Source of the DNA: Chara braunii
Lineage: Eukaryota; Streptophyta; Charophyceae; Charales; Characeae
Direction of reading: 5' to 3'
NCBI GenBank assembly: GCA_003427395.1
Contig: BFEA01000075.1
Coordinates: forward strand, 1,630,060 to 1,651,017
Length of the DNA: 20,958 nt
Under the pieces are notes generated by a model. That model saw nothing but the letters and a program-made list of their open reading frames with translations, had not been told where the DNA came from and did no database searches. This document shows positions 1 through 9,031 of the stretch, piece by piece. The position numbers and the translations under genes were made by a program. Each line of letters begins with the position of its first letter. Position 1 is the stretch's first letter.

Positions 1-199
1 CTCTTGCATAAATTGACATTCTAACGTTTGTGGTGAAAAATGATGAGGTTGTTAGGCACGTCCCTTCGCTACCTCGGAGGGTGGCATGATAAGCTCTGAA
101 TGCTTGTGTGTTTTGACTATGTATGGCTTACTTCGAGTAGTATTGGCATGAAGATTCATTCATTGTGTTCTTTCACTTTCGAAGTATACGTTCGTTCCC

Positions 200-315
200 C
201 CTCCATCTTTCAAGTTCTCTTTTCTTTTCTATTTTATTCTATTCCTTTCGATTATTTTCTCACCCGTATTTTCCTCTTTCCCCTCCTTACTCATCTTCTT
301 TGTCGTTCCTCTTAG
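200..315 (+). other. Long pyrimidine tract ending in a splice-acceptor-like CTTAG
   Basis: About 115 bases are very rich in T and C and finish with TTCCTCTTAG at 306-315. The matching part of copy 2 (6845-6945) finishes with CTTCTTCGCAG. This is the form of a eukaryotic 3' splice site, and it sits directly in front of a frame conserved between the copies. Transcript evidence is lacking, so splicing is inferred. Confidence 0.4.
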
Positions 316-494
316 ACGTTGTGTGCTTACGAAAGGTTCTAATTGATGATCTCGGTATTTCCGAAGAAGTACTGCGGTTGGTTGTCGACTTATTGAAACT
401 CCCCACCGTTTGTTGTGGTTACTTACGAACCGGCCTGTTAGTGATTGCATGGATGGTGAATGTGATGTATCGCGTTAAGGATATCATATACATG
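316..494 (+). CDS. Conserved coding-like exon, unknown function (copy 1)
   Basis: I do not recognise this protein. The frame contains VCLRKVLIDDLGISEEVL and then LPTVCCGYLRTGLLVIAWM. It is conserved in copy 2, where the segment after IDD gains exactly one codon (DLG becomes DHIG); a three-base, frame-preserving insertion suggests past selection on protein. It starts right after an acceptor-like CTTAG. The downstream limit is uncertain: the frame runs on to 611 but similarity becomes simple ACAC-rich sequence after about 494. It may be an upstream exon of the element's protein. The hydrophobic VCCGYLRTGLLVIAWMV stretch could be a buried helix or a membrane segment; I cannot tell which. Confidence 0.3.
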
Positions 495-732
495 TGTCAT
501 ACGCACACATCTCAACACACACACGAGGGAGATAGTTCTCCTTCATGGTTCCTTTCAGGGTTGATACCCTTGTCCCATCTGGTTAGTTACTCCTGGCATG
601 AGGACTTGTAAATCATTTCTATGAAGGTGAAGGAGTATGTTTGAGTTCGAGACCTAAGTACGTGTACTCTTTTGCAAATTGTACCGATGATCGATATTCA
701 ATCTCTATCGTATGTGCATGTCTTTGTTTCAG

Positions 733-1707
733 GAACCTGCCTCACCTGTTGTCTTATGGATTCTGGACTCGATGCAAGGCGACAAGGCTTGGCTTGCACG
801 CTTCCGGGCACCCCCTCGCCCCACGCAAGCGCTTATTGCTTACGCACAGAAACAAGTCATTGTGACGGTTAGGAGTAGATCGGAATCATCGGGCGTTGAT
901 CAACTACCGTTGATCGACCATTTGTCGTTTTGTGATTGGGCTGAGCTCATTCATATGTATCGTTACAATAGAAGTACGTATGTCGATCGGATCAATACTC
1001 TTGCAGGAGCTACCTCCCAAAAACGTTGTGAAGAGGTGGAGGAAGAGAAGAGTATTAAGAAGATGACGATCGATGGCGAAGTGGTCTTTGTTAAGCTGTG
1101 CGGGGCTGACTCACCCTTCCACAATATGAGGCAGGAGAAACCCCCGCCGGAAAAAGGGAAATCGCAGATGGACAATGAGGAGGATGAACTTACGGAAGAA
1201 GAGCGGAGGTATTTGGAGAAGAAGAGGGCGGACAGATCTAAGGTGAAGGCCACCGTGATGCTAGTTGTTACGAAGAAGAAGGATTTTCTCACTTCGCGTA
1301 GGAACGCCTTCCTCCCCCTCACCTCTTCCCGATGGGTAGAAATCATGTCTACCGCTTTCGCAGGAAAGATCTGGTCCCTGGAAACATTCAATTTCCTGCC
1401 CCCCTTCGACACACGAGCTTACCGCCTGTTCGCCACACTGTCGGATGATGAGATCAGGGCAGCCTATGAGAGAGCGTTCGACATGAACTTCAATCCCCCG
1501 GACACAACCTTCCCTTTTAACGGTGAGGAGGTACATTTCCCACCCATGGACGCTATGGATACATCGAAGTGTTCCCTTGCAGCACGTACCGTATCCACCA
1601 AAGGAAACAGACCGTCGCAAAATCCCACACCCCCTTTGCGAAACTCAAAAGAATCTGGAATGTGGGGAAACCTTACCTCAATTGTCGCTGCACAACTGAG
1701 GGGAGAG
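733..1707 (+). CDS. Element-encoded protein of unknown function, main exon (copy 1)
   Basis: An open frame of about 325 codons is bounded by an acceptor-like TTTGTTTCAG (723-732) and a strong donor GAG|GTGAGT (1705-1713). An ATG at 712 lies inside the acceptor and could be a start if the upstream intron is not real. The protein begins EPASPVVLWILDSMQGDKAW. It has a central acidic and basic stretch (EEDELTEEERRYLEKKRADR) that looks helical and possibly coiled-coil. A globular-looking part follows, containing WVEIMSTAFAGKIWSLETF and LSDDEIRAAYERAF. No GIY-YIG endonuclease, zinc finger or RT motif is visible. Position and strand, upstream of the RT, suggest an N-terminal part or separate ORF of the same element. 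The counterpart in copy 2 is broken by a nonsense codon and a frameshift. Confidence 0.45.
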
Positions 1708-1889
1708 GTGAGTGTGGCAGCGGACCAGCTTGGTTCGATCACCTATTGTGGTTTCTGTCTTACAATTTGGATGTGATGTTCCCCGATGCCCCCATTCCCA
1801 GAGCGAAGGTTTCCTTTCTCTTCGAGGTCCTTGAGGGTAGTTGAAAGCCAATGATCTTGGCCTCGATTTCGTTTGCATGTTTTAGGGAG
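1708..1889 (+). other. Possible intron between unknown-protein exons (copy 1)
   Basis: The donor GAG|GTGAGT at 1708 is near-consensus and conserved in copy 2 (8339). The only nearby downstream AG that joins in phase 0 to the next conserved frame is at 1888-1889 (TTTTAGGGAG|ATT). The nearer AG at 1800-1801, after CCCATTCCC, leads into a stop within eleven codons. An AG at 1884-1885 precedes the chosen one, which weakens the choice. Size would be 182 bases. Confidence 0.25.
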
Positions 1890-2087
1890 ATTATGATGGG
1901 GTTGGCCAGAAAAATTATTGTTGATCCCTCCCTGACCGCTGAAATGATCTTGGTAGCAGTCAACGGGGCGGACAGGAAGGCATTCAAGGAATGCGCCAAG
2001 ATCTTGTTACCCCCCAAGTACTTGACGAAGAGGCAGAGGTTTGGGGTTGTTTCCTTTTCAAGGAAGAAGGGGAGGGTGGAAAGGTAG
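1890..2087 (+). CDS. Continuation exon of the unknown element protein (copy 1)
   Basis: The frame encodes IMMGLARKIIVDPSLTAEM and later ADRKAFKECAKILLPPKYL, ending at a TAG at 2085-2087. It is well conserved in copy 2 (8532-8735), including the position of the TAG. An ATG at 1851 would open the same frame 13 codons earlier if there is no intron. The conserved stop followed by further conserved open sequence in the same frame suggests an unrecognised intron, a shared ancestral nonsense mutation, or two adjacent genes. I recognise no family; the sequence is basic and looks helical. Confidence 0.3.
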   Translation: MMMGLARKIIVDPSLTAEMILVAVNGADRKAFKECAKILLPPKYLTKRQRFGVVSFSRKKGRVER

Positions 2088-2383
2088 GCCTCCCTTGATT
2101 CTTTCGTTCAGTCGTCGGGTATCGGCGCCGCCTCCGCAAAAGCCTCTGTCTATGCCGCCGTGGATGATACACCAAGCACGCCTGGTGCTGCTCCTGCATC
2201 ACAACAATCACCAGCATCAGTCATAACCACGGTTATGGGCCGTCGAGTAAAGCCTCCACCTGGTTTTTCTGTCGTCGGCGTGCAGTCTGTAGCGCCCCAC
2301 AAGAGGCTTGGACAGAGTCCTAGAATGCAACAGCGCTTGACCTTCAGATTGGTCGTGATGGATATGCTTTGTGTTGATTGTAG
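2088..2383 (+). other. Ser/Pro/Ala-rich open stretch and probable intron before the RT (copy 1)
   Basis: After the TAG at 2085 the same frame stays open and encodes a low-complexity linker-like sequence (DDTPSTPGAAPASQQSPAS) conserved in copy 2. A GTAAAG donor-like site in frame after GRR (about 2248) and an acceptor TTGATTGTAG (2374-2383; TTGATTGCAG in copy 2) would remove the rest and join in phase 0 to the RT frame. Copy 2 has GTAAAC at the donor. This is inference from signal and phase only. Confidence 0.25.
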
Positions 2384-4545
2384 GTACGCAAAGACTCCCT
2401 GGAAAAAGCATGTTATGGTAGATGGCAATGAAAGGCTGTGGAGGAATCAGTCGGGAAGCGTTTTGTGCATATCCGTTATGAAGGGAGAATCATGGACAGT
2501 TTTTGTCTTGGTTCTCTGATGCTTGGGATACTTTCGCAATTTGTTAATCCTGCTATACTTACGGTCTTTTCCTCAATCATATTCGGTTGGACTGTGGACG
2601 AGCCTATCAGTAAGATGTTGTACAGACCCATGCATGTGTTTAAACGATTCGATTTAGACCAACGGTATAGGGAAATGACTGTCGTCCCATGCTCCCCATG
2701 TAACCAAGGAAGGTTTACCCCTTTCCATCACCCCCTCACGCTCTCCTTGACCCAACCTAACGACTCTCCCTCGACCCATATTCTCACACTGGATTCGGCC
2801 ATAGCTTCGACACCCGAGGTAAAAAGACTTTTGAATATGGGCCTGAACCATATACCCCGTCGAACTCCTTTCCGCGTGCTGCTGTTGAAGGCCTATCTTA
2901 AAGCATGGGATGATGCGATGACAATCATCGCTATAAGGGAATTCATCCCTCCAGCCTTGGTGAGACACATGAAGATTGTCTTCAAAAAGGAAATCCTTGG
3001 GAAACTTTCCTCTGGAATGCACCTTTCCGTGAGCAATCAGTCTTCTTTCGTATTCAGATATGAGGTAGACTTCCTAGCAAAATACATATATATTGTTGGG
3101 ACTGACAAAGCGGCTAACACTCCCTTCTTTGTATGCATTAACCTAATTAGAGCACTAACGCTTGAAAGGTTATCCAGCCTGGACTTCGAATTCCCGAACA
3201 AAACGCAGCTGGAGGTGATACAAGAAGCCAAATATTCGATGGTTAGTTTGTTGCCTAAGGTTAGAATTATGCATGAGAATGTGCCAGACGTAATAGCTAT
3301 CTTTAAGCACCATAAAACGTCATTTAGATGGTTGACGAATGCCTCAAGATCGTTCTTAAATTCTCCTGATGAAGAATGTGATGAAGCTCTAAGAACCCTC
3401 AAGGTTGTTGTCATGTGCCATTGCGTTGAACTATCGAACATGGTAGAAAACTTTCATGCAGTTGATACCAACTTTTGGTGGATTATCGATAGTGTCCGAG
3501 ATTCTTGTTACAACATACCGGATAAAGTGTTCACGATATTTTTTGTTGACATCACAAAGTGCTTTGAGAATATTCCGATTGATGATTCAGATGATGGCTT
3601 ACCCAATGCGATAAGATTCTTTGTGAAATTGGGGTTTGATTTCGTGAAGAAGCAGCACTCACATTCTCTGATAAAGTGTGCCTATCGGAAGAATGGGTTG
3701 GTATCGTGCACCACGGTTAAGGCGCAGTCAGGTTCATCAGGCAAAGGATTTTTTCCGAACGCCCAAGATGTGGTGAAGCTATGTATATGAGTAATCGATC
3801 GATGCTACACGGTGTTTGGAGGTAAAGTATGGAGGCAGGTAAAAAGCATTCCCATGGGATTGCCTTCATCGCCCACATGGTGTGATCTGTATTTTTTAAG
3901 TATGAATACAGTTTTCTTAGACGGCTAATCGCAAACAATACTACGGCTTACACAACACTGTTCAAACATTCATTCAGATACATTGATGATCTCCATGTGA
4001 TCAATAACCCCTCCATCCTGAGGTTTCTGGATCCGCAGCAGCCAAGAGTTAAGGAAAACATTTTCTAGATCTACCCGTTTGGGATCATCGAAATAAAGAA
4101 TCAGACCGTTGAGTTTGAGGAAGGACCAGACATGTTGTTCTTTGCTAAGTCCACGCAGTTCCTACGCATGGCCATCAGGGTGCACTCTGTAACAACAGGT
4201 CAATTTTCGACAATGAAACATGACAAGTTACGAGCTCTTTCATTTTGCCCTATCACATTTGTGAAATTTGACTGCAAAAGGCCTATTAGGCAGTCGATCA
4301 ATATCTTAATTTCTCAAGTAGCAATAATGATGCTTCTTTCTACGGATAGTAAAAACGCAGCTTAGGAGATTAAGAACGTTATAGACCTCAGGATTCTAAA
4401 AGGATTTAAGAAATGTCATTGTTATGCTGCTACCTTTCGCGTCCTTGACCACCCTGAATTATTTCAGAAGTTTCATTGTGAGGAGAAGCGCACTAAGAAG
4501 TACCTTGTGGTGAGTTACTACTACTTCCCGAAACCCAGGACTTAA
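2384..4545 (+). pseudogene. Reverse transcriptase of a Penelope-like element, broken (copy 1)
   Basis: This would copy the element's RNA into DNA. The frame from 2384 is open from 2432 to 3787 and contains, in order, GTDKAANTPFFVCINLI (near 3098), LPKVRIMHENVP (near 3250), NFWWIIDSV (near 3470), motif A VDITKCFENIPIDD (catalytic Asp at 3548-3550) and motif B RQVKSIPMGLPSSPTWCDLYF (near 3833-3895). After a one-base deletion in a T run near 3890, motif C FRYIDDLHVINN follows (YIDD at 3979-3990), then thumb-like IYPFGIIEIKN. The arrangement of a DKx motif, an LPK block and a long gap before motif A is the Penelope/rvt pattern, not the LINE or LTR one. Lesions compared with copy 2 are TGA at 2429 (TGG there), TGA at 3788 (TGG), the T deletion, TAG at 4066 (TGG) and TAG at 4363. 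The natural stop is probably TAA at 4543. No C-terminal GIY-YIG domain follows. YIDDL and DKA resemble the PLE groups with an N-terminal endonuclease, but no such domain was found. Confidence 0.8.
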
Positions 4546-4732
4546 TATCTCCCCTTGCGCCCATTATTCATTATAATTGTGAATCTGTGTCTGGTTGTGA
4601 GTGTGTCTCCTTTGATAATGTCCTGATAATTGAGATAGACTGAAGGGTTGCTGGCGGGTACCTGACCGATGAGGTTTAGGTACCTTGCCTGCGTCTTGGA
4701 AGTCGATACCCCCAGCGGGAAAAGGGGCGGGT

Positions 4733-4745
4733 CACACACACACAC

Positions 4746-4802
<57 letters not shown>
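4733..4802 (+). repeat. (CA)n microsatellite, copy 1
   Basis: Thirty-five dinucleotide units with one CG interruption at 4749-4750. The copy 2 equivalent is a (TG)24 tract at 10145-10192 because that segment is inverted. It forms the right edge of the sequence inverted in copy 2. Reading frames crossing it (poly Thr-His or Val-Cys) are spurious. Confidence 0.98.
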
Positions 4803-4808
<6 letters not shown>

Positions 4809-5088
4809 CATGGGTATATGCTCATCGGGCAGCCCTCCCCAGATTAAGGGGATCCCCTACCCTTTTTACGAAACGATTCCTAAAACCCAACCCTTATTAA
4901 GAATTCCCACCTATATTAGCCATGAAAATGCGTAGACCCTGTTTTCTAAGGTTTGAAAAAATGAGTCCTGACGAGTACGACACATGGGACTCTCGCCTAA
5001 AATCTGGTTGCTTGTACGGTTCTTTGGAACGTCACACCCATTTTTTGAGGCGCCAGGATAATGTCGGCTGAACCATAGTAGTCGGTCC

Positions 5089-5095
5089 TATATAT
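5089..5095 (+). promoter_or_regulatory. TATA-like site TATATAT (copy 1)
   Basis: GGTCCTATATATGAATAATC is conserved in copy 2. It lies about 370 bases upstream of the ATG at 5467, in the only stretch of the unit without conserved protein frames. Whether it acts as a promoter is inferred. Confidence 0.25.
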
Positions 5096-5466
5096 GAATA
5101 ATCAGTTATGGTAGTAACTATCACAGGCTCGCATACGCTTTCTAAGCAGTTTCTTACAAAGCTCGCTTATCGACTCCACACGCGGCCGATGCGGTGAGAT
5201 ATGTCAGTACCGCTTGACTGCCGGATGCGTTGTGCTACCTCGTTGCGCTGCTCATTATAGAATCCATGACGATTGTTTCCTTCTCCGCTCTCCTCGCACT
5301 TACTCTATCTTTTGCGCTGAGACCTACTGTCTATCTTCCCCCACGTGGTACTCCGCATTCAATCGCATTTGCCATATCCTTTCCACTTTAACTCTCCATC
5401 TTCCCGCTCGGGATCGCAATCTCATGCAAACCAAGGATCAACTTTGGTGGAGATTAACGAATTCTC

Positions 5467-5733
5467 ATGATGGAGTATCCCTATGACATTGACAAAATGC
5501 TCGCCCAACAGTTTACTGGCGAGAATGTCGAGGATGTATTGCAGGAGGTGAAGCATTTATGTCCTCTAAGCGATACACTCAATCCCTTTCCTTCTCCCCT
5601 CTCTCTCTCTCCCCTCTCCTTTTTTGTTTTTCAGTATGAGTGTGTTGTACTTGCTCCTGAGAAGACTTCGAAATGCGCGTGTATTTGCAAATGTTATTTT
5701 GTCCCTCTTATGGGCTATTACGTGGCTACATAG
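5467..5733 (+). CDS. Short two-exon frame upstream of and through the hammerhead (copy 1)
   Basis: Two ATGs in tandem (5467 and 5470) open MMEYPYDIDKMLAQQFTGEN, ending LQE at a donor GAG|GTGAAG (5547/5548). An 86-base pyrimidine-rich intron ends TTTTTCAG at 5634. The second exon joins in phase 0 and reads YECVVLAPEKTSKCACICKC, stopping at TAG 5731-5733. Exon 1 is conserved in copy 2 with mainly conservative changes. The C-x-C-x(3)-C spacing could be a small metal-binding knuckle, but only the first part is shared with copy 2. Placed after the TATA-like site, this may be the first exon pair of the element's protein, read on into the next unit. No family recognised. Confidence 0.4.
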   Translation: MMEYPYDIDKMLAQQFTGENVEDVLQEVKHLCPLSDTLNPFPSPLSLSPLSFFVFQYECVVLAPEKTSKCACICKCYFVPLMGYYVAT

Positions 5734-5753
5734 CGAAAAGTATGTTTCAGGGA
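5702..5753 (+). ncRNA. Degenerate hammerhead ribozyme (copy 1)
   Basis: This is the exact counterpart of the intact hammerhead in copy 2. Stem I (TCCCT 5702-5706 with AGGGA 5749-5753), stem II (GCTAT 5714-5718 with ATAGC 5730-5734), GAAA (5735-5738) and the short stem III ending in C5748 are all kept. The CTGATGA core reads CTTATGG at 5707-5713, changing the invariant G5 and the A at position 9. G5 is essential in known hammerheads, so this copy should not cleave. Confidence 0.65.
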
Positions 5754-6645
5754 ATATGCCACAGTCCCTAACTTTGTCATCTACAAATCTCGCATCCTCA
5801 GCCTACTCTTTTATGTGGTAATTATGATTGTCGGAAGTTGTGAGGGGCGTGAATCGTATTGTGCCTTGATCTTATGTCGTCTACATTTTCTTACATCCAT
5901 TTCGTCGGAATCCTGTACGTGTGATGATCTTTGCGTGTTGTTGCTAGGAATTGTGTTCCGAAGACTCGATTGATTGATTAGGATGCTGCTTCTTGATGAG
6001 AGAAGATACACAACTGCTGATACACAACTGCTTTGTCGGAGTCATTGCACAATGATGTTGCAGGAACAAGTTTGTTGTGTACTGATGCGATCTCCGCTAC
6101 ATGAAGATAAAGATCTGGAGGGTGGGGGTGGATTGAGGGTCGGGGTGGATTCATAGACTAGTTCGCTACGAGGCACTTATGGAGGAGGAAGTTCTTTGTG
6201 GAGTACGTGTGATCGTGTGGATCTCTTTCATCTTGATCGCTCCAATAAGTCCTTTCCGTTATGATTGGGAAGAGGATATGGGGTAATAAGTTTGCCTTCT
6301 CGATGCTCTCATGAGCATAAGTATCTACGCATGGATCGGTTGGTGGTATCAATAGTAAGGATTGCCGCTATATCATGAGTACAAAAGTTTGCAAAGGAGG
6401 TGGTGGCTATCCGAGCATGTCACCGGGGTTGGAGATCTGAAGTCATGAGGACCCGTTGTCTAGGCGCAATAGAGTTTGTGGAGTTTTTTTGACATATACA
6501 AGAAGCTAGATTGAATAAGTGTGGATTTGCGGGTTCTACTGAGTCGGTTCCTTGGTGAGGGTGTTGTGAAAAAATGATATGAGTAGGGGCATTTTGCAAG
6601 ATTCGTGTGTGCACTCGGAATTCAATCAGAAGACTAACCTCTCTC
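5734..6645 (+). other. Downstream part of the unit, coding status unclear (copy 1)
   Basis: The exon-2 frame reopens after its TAG and stays open to about 5974, encoding among others FREYATVPNFVIYKSRILSL, then CDDLCVLLLGIVFRRLD. In copy 2 parts of this are open in the same frame and parts in others, for instance RRLDQLIRMLFLNEGRYATA followed by LSESLHNDVAGTSLLCTDEI. An acceptor-like GATGTTGCAG|GAAC lies at 6052-6061. Past exons seem likely but I cannot fix their limits. From 6160 to 6645 I see no credible frame. Confidence 0.3.
6005..6032 (+). repeat. 14-bp tandem duplication GATACACAACTGCT
   Basis: Two perfect adjacent copies in copy 1; copy 2 has a single diverged version near 12630. It shifts the frame relative to copy 2 and looks like a slippage or repair duplication. 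Confidence 0.85.
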
Positions 6646-6945
6646 CTCTTGCATAAATTGACATTCTAACGTTTGTGGTGAAAAATGATGAGGTTGTTAG
6701 GCACGTCCCTTCGCTACCTCGGAGGGTGGCATGATAAGCTTTGAATGCTTGTGTGTTTTGACTATGTATGGCTTACTTCGAGTGGTATTGGCATGAAGAC
6801 TTGGTCATTGTGTTCTTTCTATTTTCGAAGTATACGTTCGTTCCCCCTCCATCTTTCTCTTTTCTTTTCTTTTCTGTTTTATTCATTTCGATTTTTTTCT
6901 CACCCGTATTTTCCTCTTTCCCCTCCTTGCTCACCTTCTTCGCAG

Positions 6946-7137
6946 TTCCTCGTAAACATTGTGTGCTTACGAAAGGTTATAATTGATGATCATATCGGTA
7001 TTTCCGAAGAAGTATTGTGGTTGGTTGTCGACTTATTCAAACTCCCCACCCTTTGTTGTGGTTACTTGCGTACCGGTCTGTTAGTGATTGCATGGATGGT
7101 GAATGACATGTATCACGTTAAGGATATCATATACATG
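6946..7137 (+). CDS. Conserved coding-like exon, unknown function (copy 2)
   Basis: Counterpart of 316-494. It follows an acceptor-like CTTCTTCGCAG and reads VCLRKVIIDDHIGISEEVL then LPTLCCGYLRTGLLVIAWM. Compared with copy 1 it carries one extra codon and a few amino-acid changes but no stop over the shared part, which supports coding ancestry. Product unknown. Confidence 0.3.
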
Positions 7138-7359
7138 TGTGTATATACGCACACATCTCAACACACACACGAGGGAGATAGTTATCCTTTGCAGTTCCTT
7201 TCGGGGATGATACCCTGTCCCATCTAGTTAGTTACTCCTGGCATGAGCGCTTGTACATCATTTCTATGAAGGTGTAGGAGGATGTTTGAGTTATAGACCT
7301 AGAAATTGTACCGATGATTGATATTTAATCTCTATCGTATGTGCATGTCTTTGTTTCAG

Positions 7360-8338
7360 GAACCTGCCTCACCTGCTGTCTTATGGATTCCCGACTTGGT
7401 GCAGGGCGACAAGGCTTGGCTTGCACGCTTCCGAGCACCCCCTCGCCCCATGCAAGAGCTTATTGCTTACGCACAGAAACAAGTCATTGTGACGGCTAGG
7501 AGTAGATCGGAATCACAGGGCGTTGATCAGCTACCACTGATCGACCATTTGTCGTTTCGTGACTGAGCTGAGCTTATTCATACGTATCGTTACACTAGAA
7601 GTAAGTATGTGGACCTGATCAATAGTCTTGCAGGAGCTACCTCCCAAAAGAGTTGTGAAGAGGTGGAGGAAGATAAGAGTACTGAGAAGATGACGATCAA
7701 TGGCGAAGCGGTCTTTGTTAAGCTTTGGGGGGCTGATGCACCCTTCCACAATATGAGGCAGGAAAAACCCCCAGGGGAAAAAAAGGGAAATCGCAGATGG
7801 ACGATGAGGAGGATGAACTTACGGAAGAAGAGCGGAGGTATTTGGAAAAAAAGAGTGCGGAGAGATCTAAGGCGAAGGCCACTCTAGTTGTCACGAAGAA
7901 GAAGGATTTTCGCACTTCCCATATGAACGCCTTCCTCCCCCTCACCTCTTCCCGATGGGTAGAAATCAATTCAAATCATGTCTACCGCCTTCGCAGGAAA
8001 GATCTGGTCCTTGGAAACATTCAATTCGCTAGCCCCCTTCGATACACGAGCTTACCGCCTGTTAGCCACACTGTCGGATGATGAGATCAGGGCAGCCTAT
8101 GAGAGAGCGTTCGACATGAACTTCAATCCCCCGGACACAACCTTCCCTTTTAACGGTGAGGAGGTACATTTCCCACCCATGAACGTTATGGATATATTGA
8201 AGTGTTCTCCCGCAGCACCTACCGTATCCATCAAAGGAAACAGACCGCCACAAAATCCCACACCCCTTGCGGAACCAAAAAGAATATGGAATGTGGGGAG
8301 ACCTTACCTCAAGTATCGTTGCACAACTTCGGGGAGAG
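7360..8338 (+). pseudogene. Element-encoded unknown protein, main exon, broken (copy 2)
   Basis: Counterpart of 733-1707, with the same acceptor TTTGTTTCAG and donor GAG|GTGAGT. It reads EPASPAVLWIPDLVQGDKAW but hits TGA at 7564-7566 where copy 1 has TGG (Trp in DWAEL). A longer A/G run near 7770 (GGGGAAAAAAAGGG against GGAAAAAGGG) shifts frame. A small insertion near 7968 precedes the well-kept MSTAFAGKIWSLETFN block at 7978. Its similarity to copy 1 and its independent lesions show it was once protein coding. Confidence 0.55.
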
Positions 8339-8531
8339 GTGAGTGTGGCAGCGGACTAGCTTGGTTCGATCACCTATTGTAGTTTTTGTTTTACAATTTG
8401 GATGTGATGTTCCCCGATGCCCCCACCCCCAGAGCGAAGGTTTCCTCTCTCTTCGAGGTCCTTGAGGCCATTTTGAGGGTAGTTGGAAGCCAATGATCTT
8501 GGCCTCGATTTTGTTTGCATGTTTTAGGGAG

Positions 8532-8735
8532 ATTATGATGGGGTTGGCCAGAAAAATTATTGTTGATCCCTCCCTGAGCGCTGAAACGATCTTGGTAGGA
8601 GTCAACGGGGCGGACAGGAAGGCATTCAAGGAATGCGCCAAGATCCTATTACCCCCCAAGTACTTGAAGAAGAGGCAGAGGTTTGGGGATGTTTCCTCTT
8701 TAAGGAAAAAGGGGACTCGGAGGGTGGAAAGTTAG
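8532..8735 (+). CDS. Continuation exon of the unknown element protein (copy 2)
   Basis: Counterpart of 1890-2087 and open throughout, reading IMMGLARKIIVDPSLSAET and KAFKECAKILLPPKYLKKRQ, with the same terminal TAG (8733-8735). It contains one extra codon near the end (GTRRVES against GRVER), again frame-preserving. Function unknown. Confidence 0.3.
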   Translation: MMMGLARKIIVDPSLSAETILVGVNGADRKAFKECAKILLPPKYLKKRQRFGDVSSLRKKGTRRVES

Positions 8736-9031
8736 GCCTCTATTGATTCTTTCGTTCGGTCGTCGCGTATCGGCGCCACCTCCGCAAAAGCCTTTGCCGA
8801 TGCCGCCGCGGATGATACACCAAGCACACCTGCTGCTGCACCTGCCTCACAAAAATCACCAGCATCAGTAATAGCCACGGTTACGGACCACCGAGTAAAC
8901 CCTCCACCTGTTTTTTTTGTCGTCAGCGTACAGTCTGCAGTGCCCCACAAGAGGCTTGTATGGAGTCCTCGAATGCAACAACGCTTGACCTTCAGATTGG
9001 TCGTGATGGATATGCTTTGTGTTGATTGCAG
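8736..9031 (+). other. Ser/Pro/Ala-rich open stretch and probable intron before the RT (copy 2)
   Basis: Equivalent of 2088-2383. Open frame with DDTPSTPAAAPASQKSPAS; the acceptor here is a canonical TTGATTGCAG at 9022-9031, stronger than TTGATTGTAG in copy 1. Confidence 0.25.

Larger units (their letters stand above)
4546..5466 (+). other. Non-coding 3'/5' flank of the element (copy 1)
   Basis: No frame here is conserved as protein between the copies. It contains a near-palindrome GGTACCTGACC...TTAGGTACC (4659-4684), the (CA)n run, an AT-rich stretch, a hairpin GAGTCC/GGACTC (4963-4968 with 4987-4992) and a TATA-like site at 5089. It lies between the RT stop and the next ATG at 5467, so in a tandem array it probably serves as 3' end of one unit and promoter or leader of the next. 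Confidence 0.5.
1..6645 (+). repeat. Tandem unit, copy 1, of a Penelope-like element (permuted)
   Basis: The sequence beginning CTCTTGCATAAATTGAC at position 1 starts again at 6646, and the two stretches stay closely similar, with scattered substitutions and small indels, for more than 6 kb. The period is 6645 bases. Because the window opens inside the unit and the join at 6645/6646 is seamless, this is a head-to-tail tandem array and the repeat start is arbitrary. In order the copy holds coding-like exons, a broken reverse transcriptase, a (CA)n run, a TATA-like site, a short spliced frame and a mutated hammerhead. Head-to-tail partial tandems are a known trait of Penelope-like elements. Copy 1 keeps the uninverted order, so it serves as reference for copy 2. 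Confidence 0.9.

Noticed and set aside
165-315. Phe/Ser/Leu-rich frame that could be a signal peptide or membrane protein
   Set aside because: It is a translated pyrimidine tract, not conserved in frame between the copies.
1708-1801. A 94-base intron ending at CCCATTCCCAG
   Set aside because: Joining in phase 0 leads to a stop after ten codons and does not reach the conserved downstream frame.
2084-2111. A 28-base intron GTAGGCC...GTTCAG removing the conserved TAG
   Set aside because: Too short for usual introns, joins to a different frame from the conserved one, and copy 2 has lost both the GT (GTTAGG shifted) and the AG.
4542-4935. Open frames across the (CA)n run, and likewise across (TG)n and (TA)n
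   Set aside because: They arise from dinucleotide repeats having no stops; composition is repetitive and not conserved as protein.
4963-4992. CTGACGAG inside a GAGTCC/GGACTC hairpin looks like a hammerhead core
   Set aside because: No GAAA follows a second stem and there is no UH cleavage context; copy 2 changes the core to CCGACGAG.
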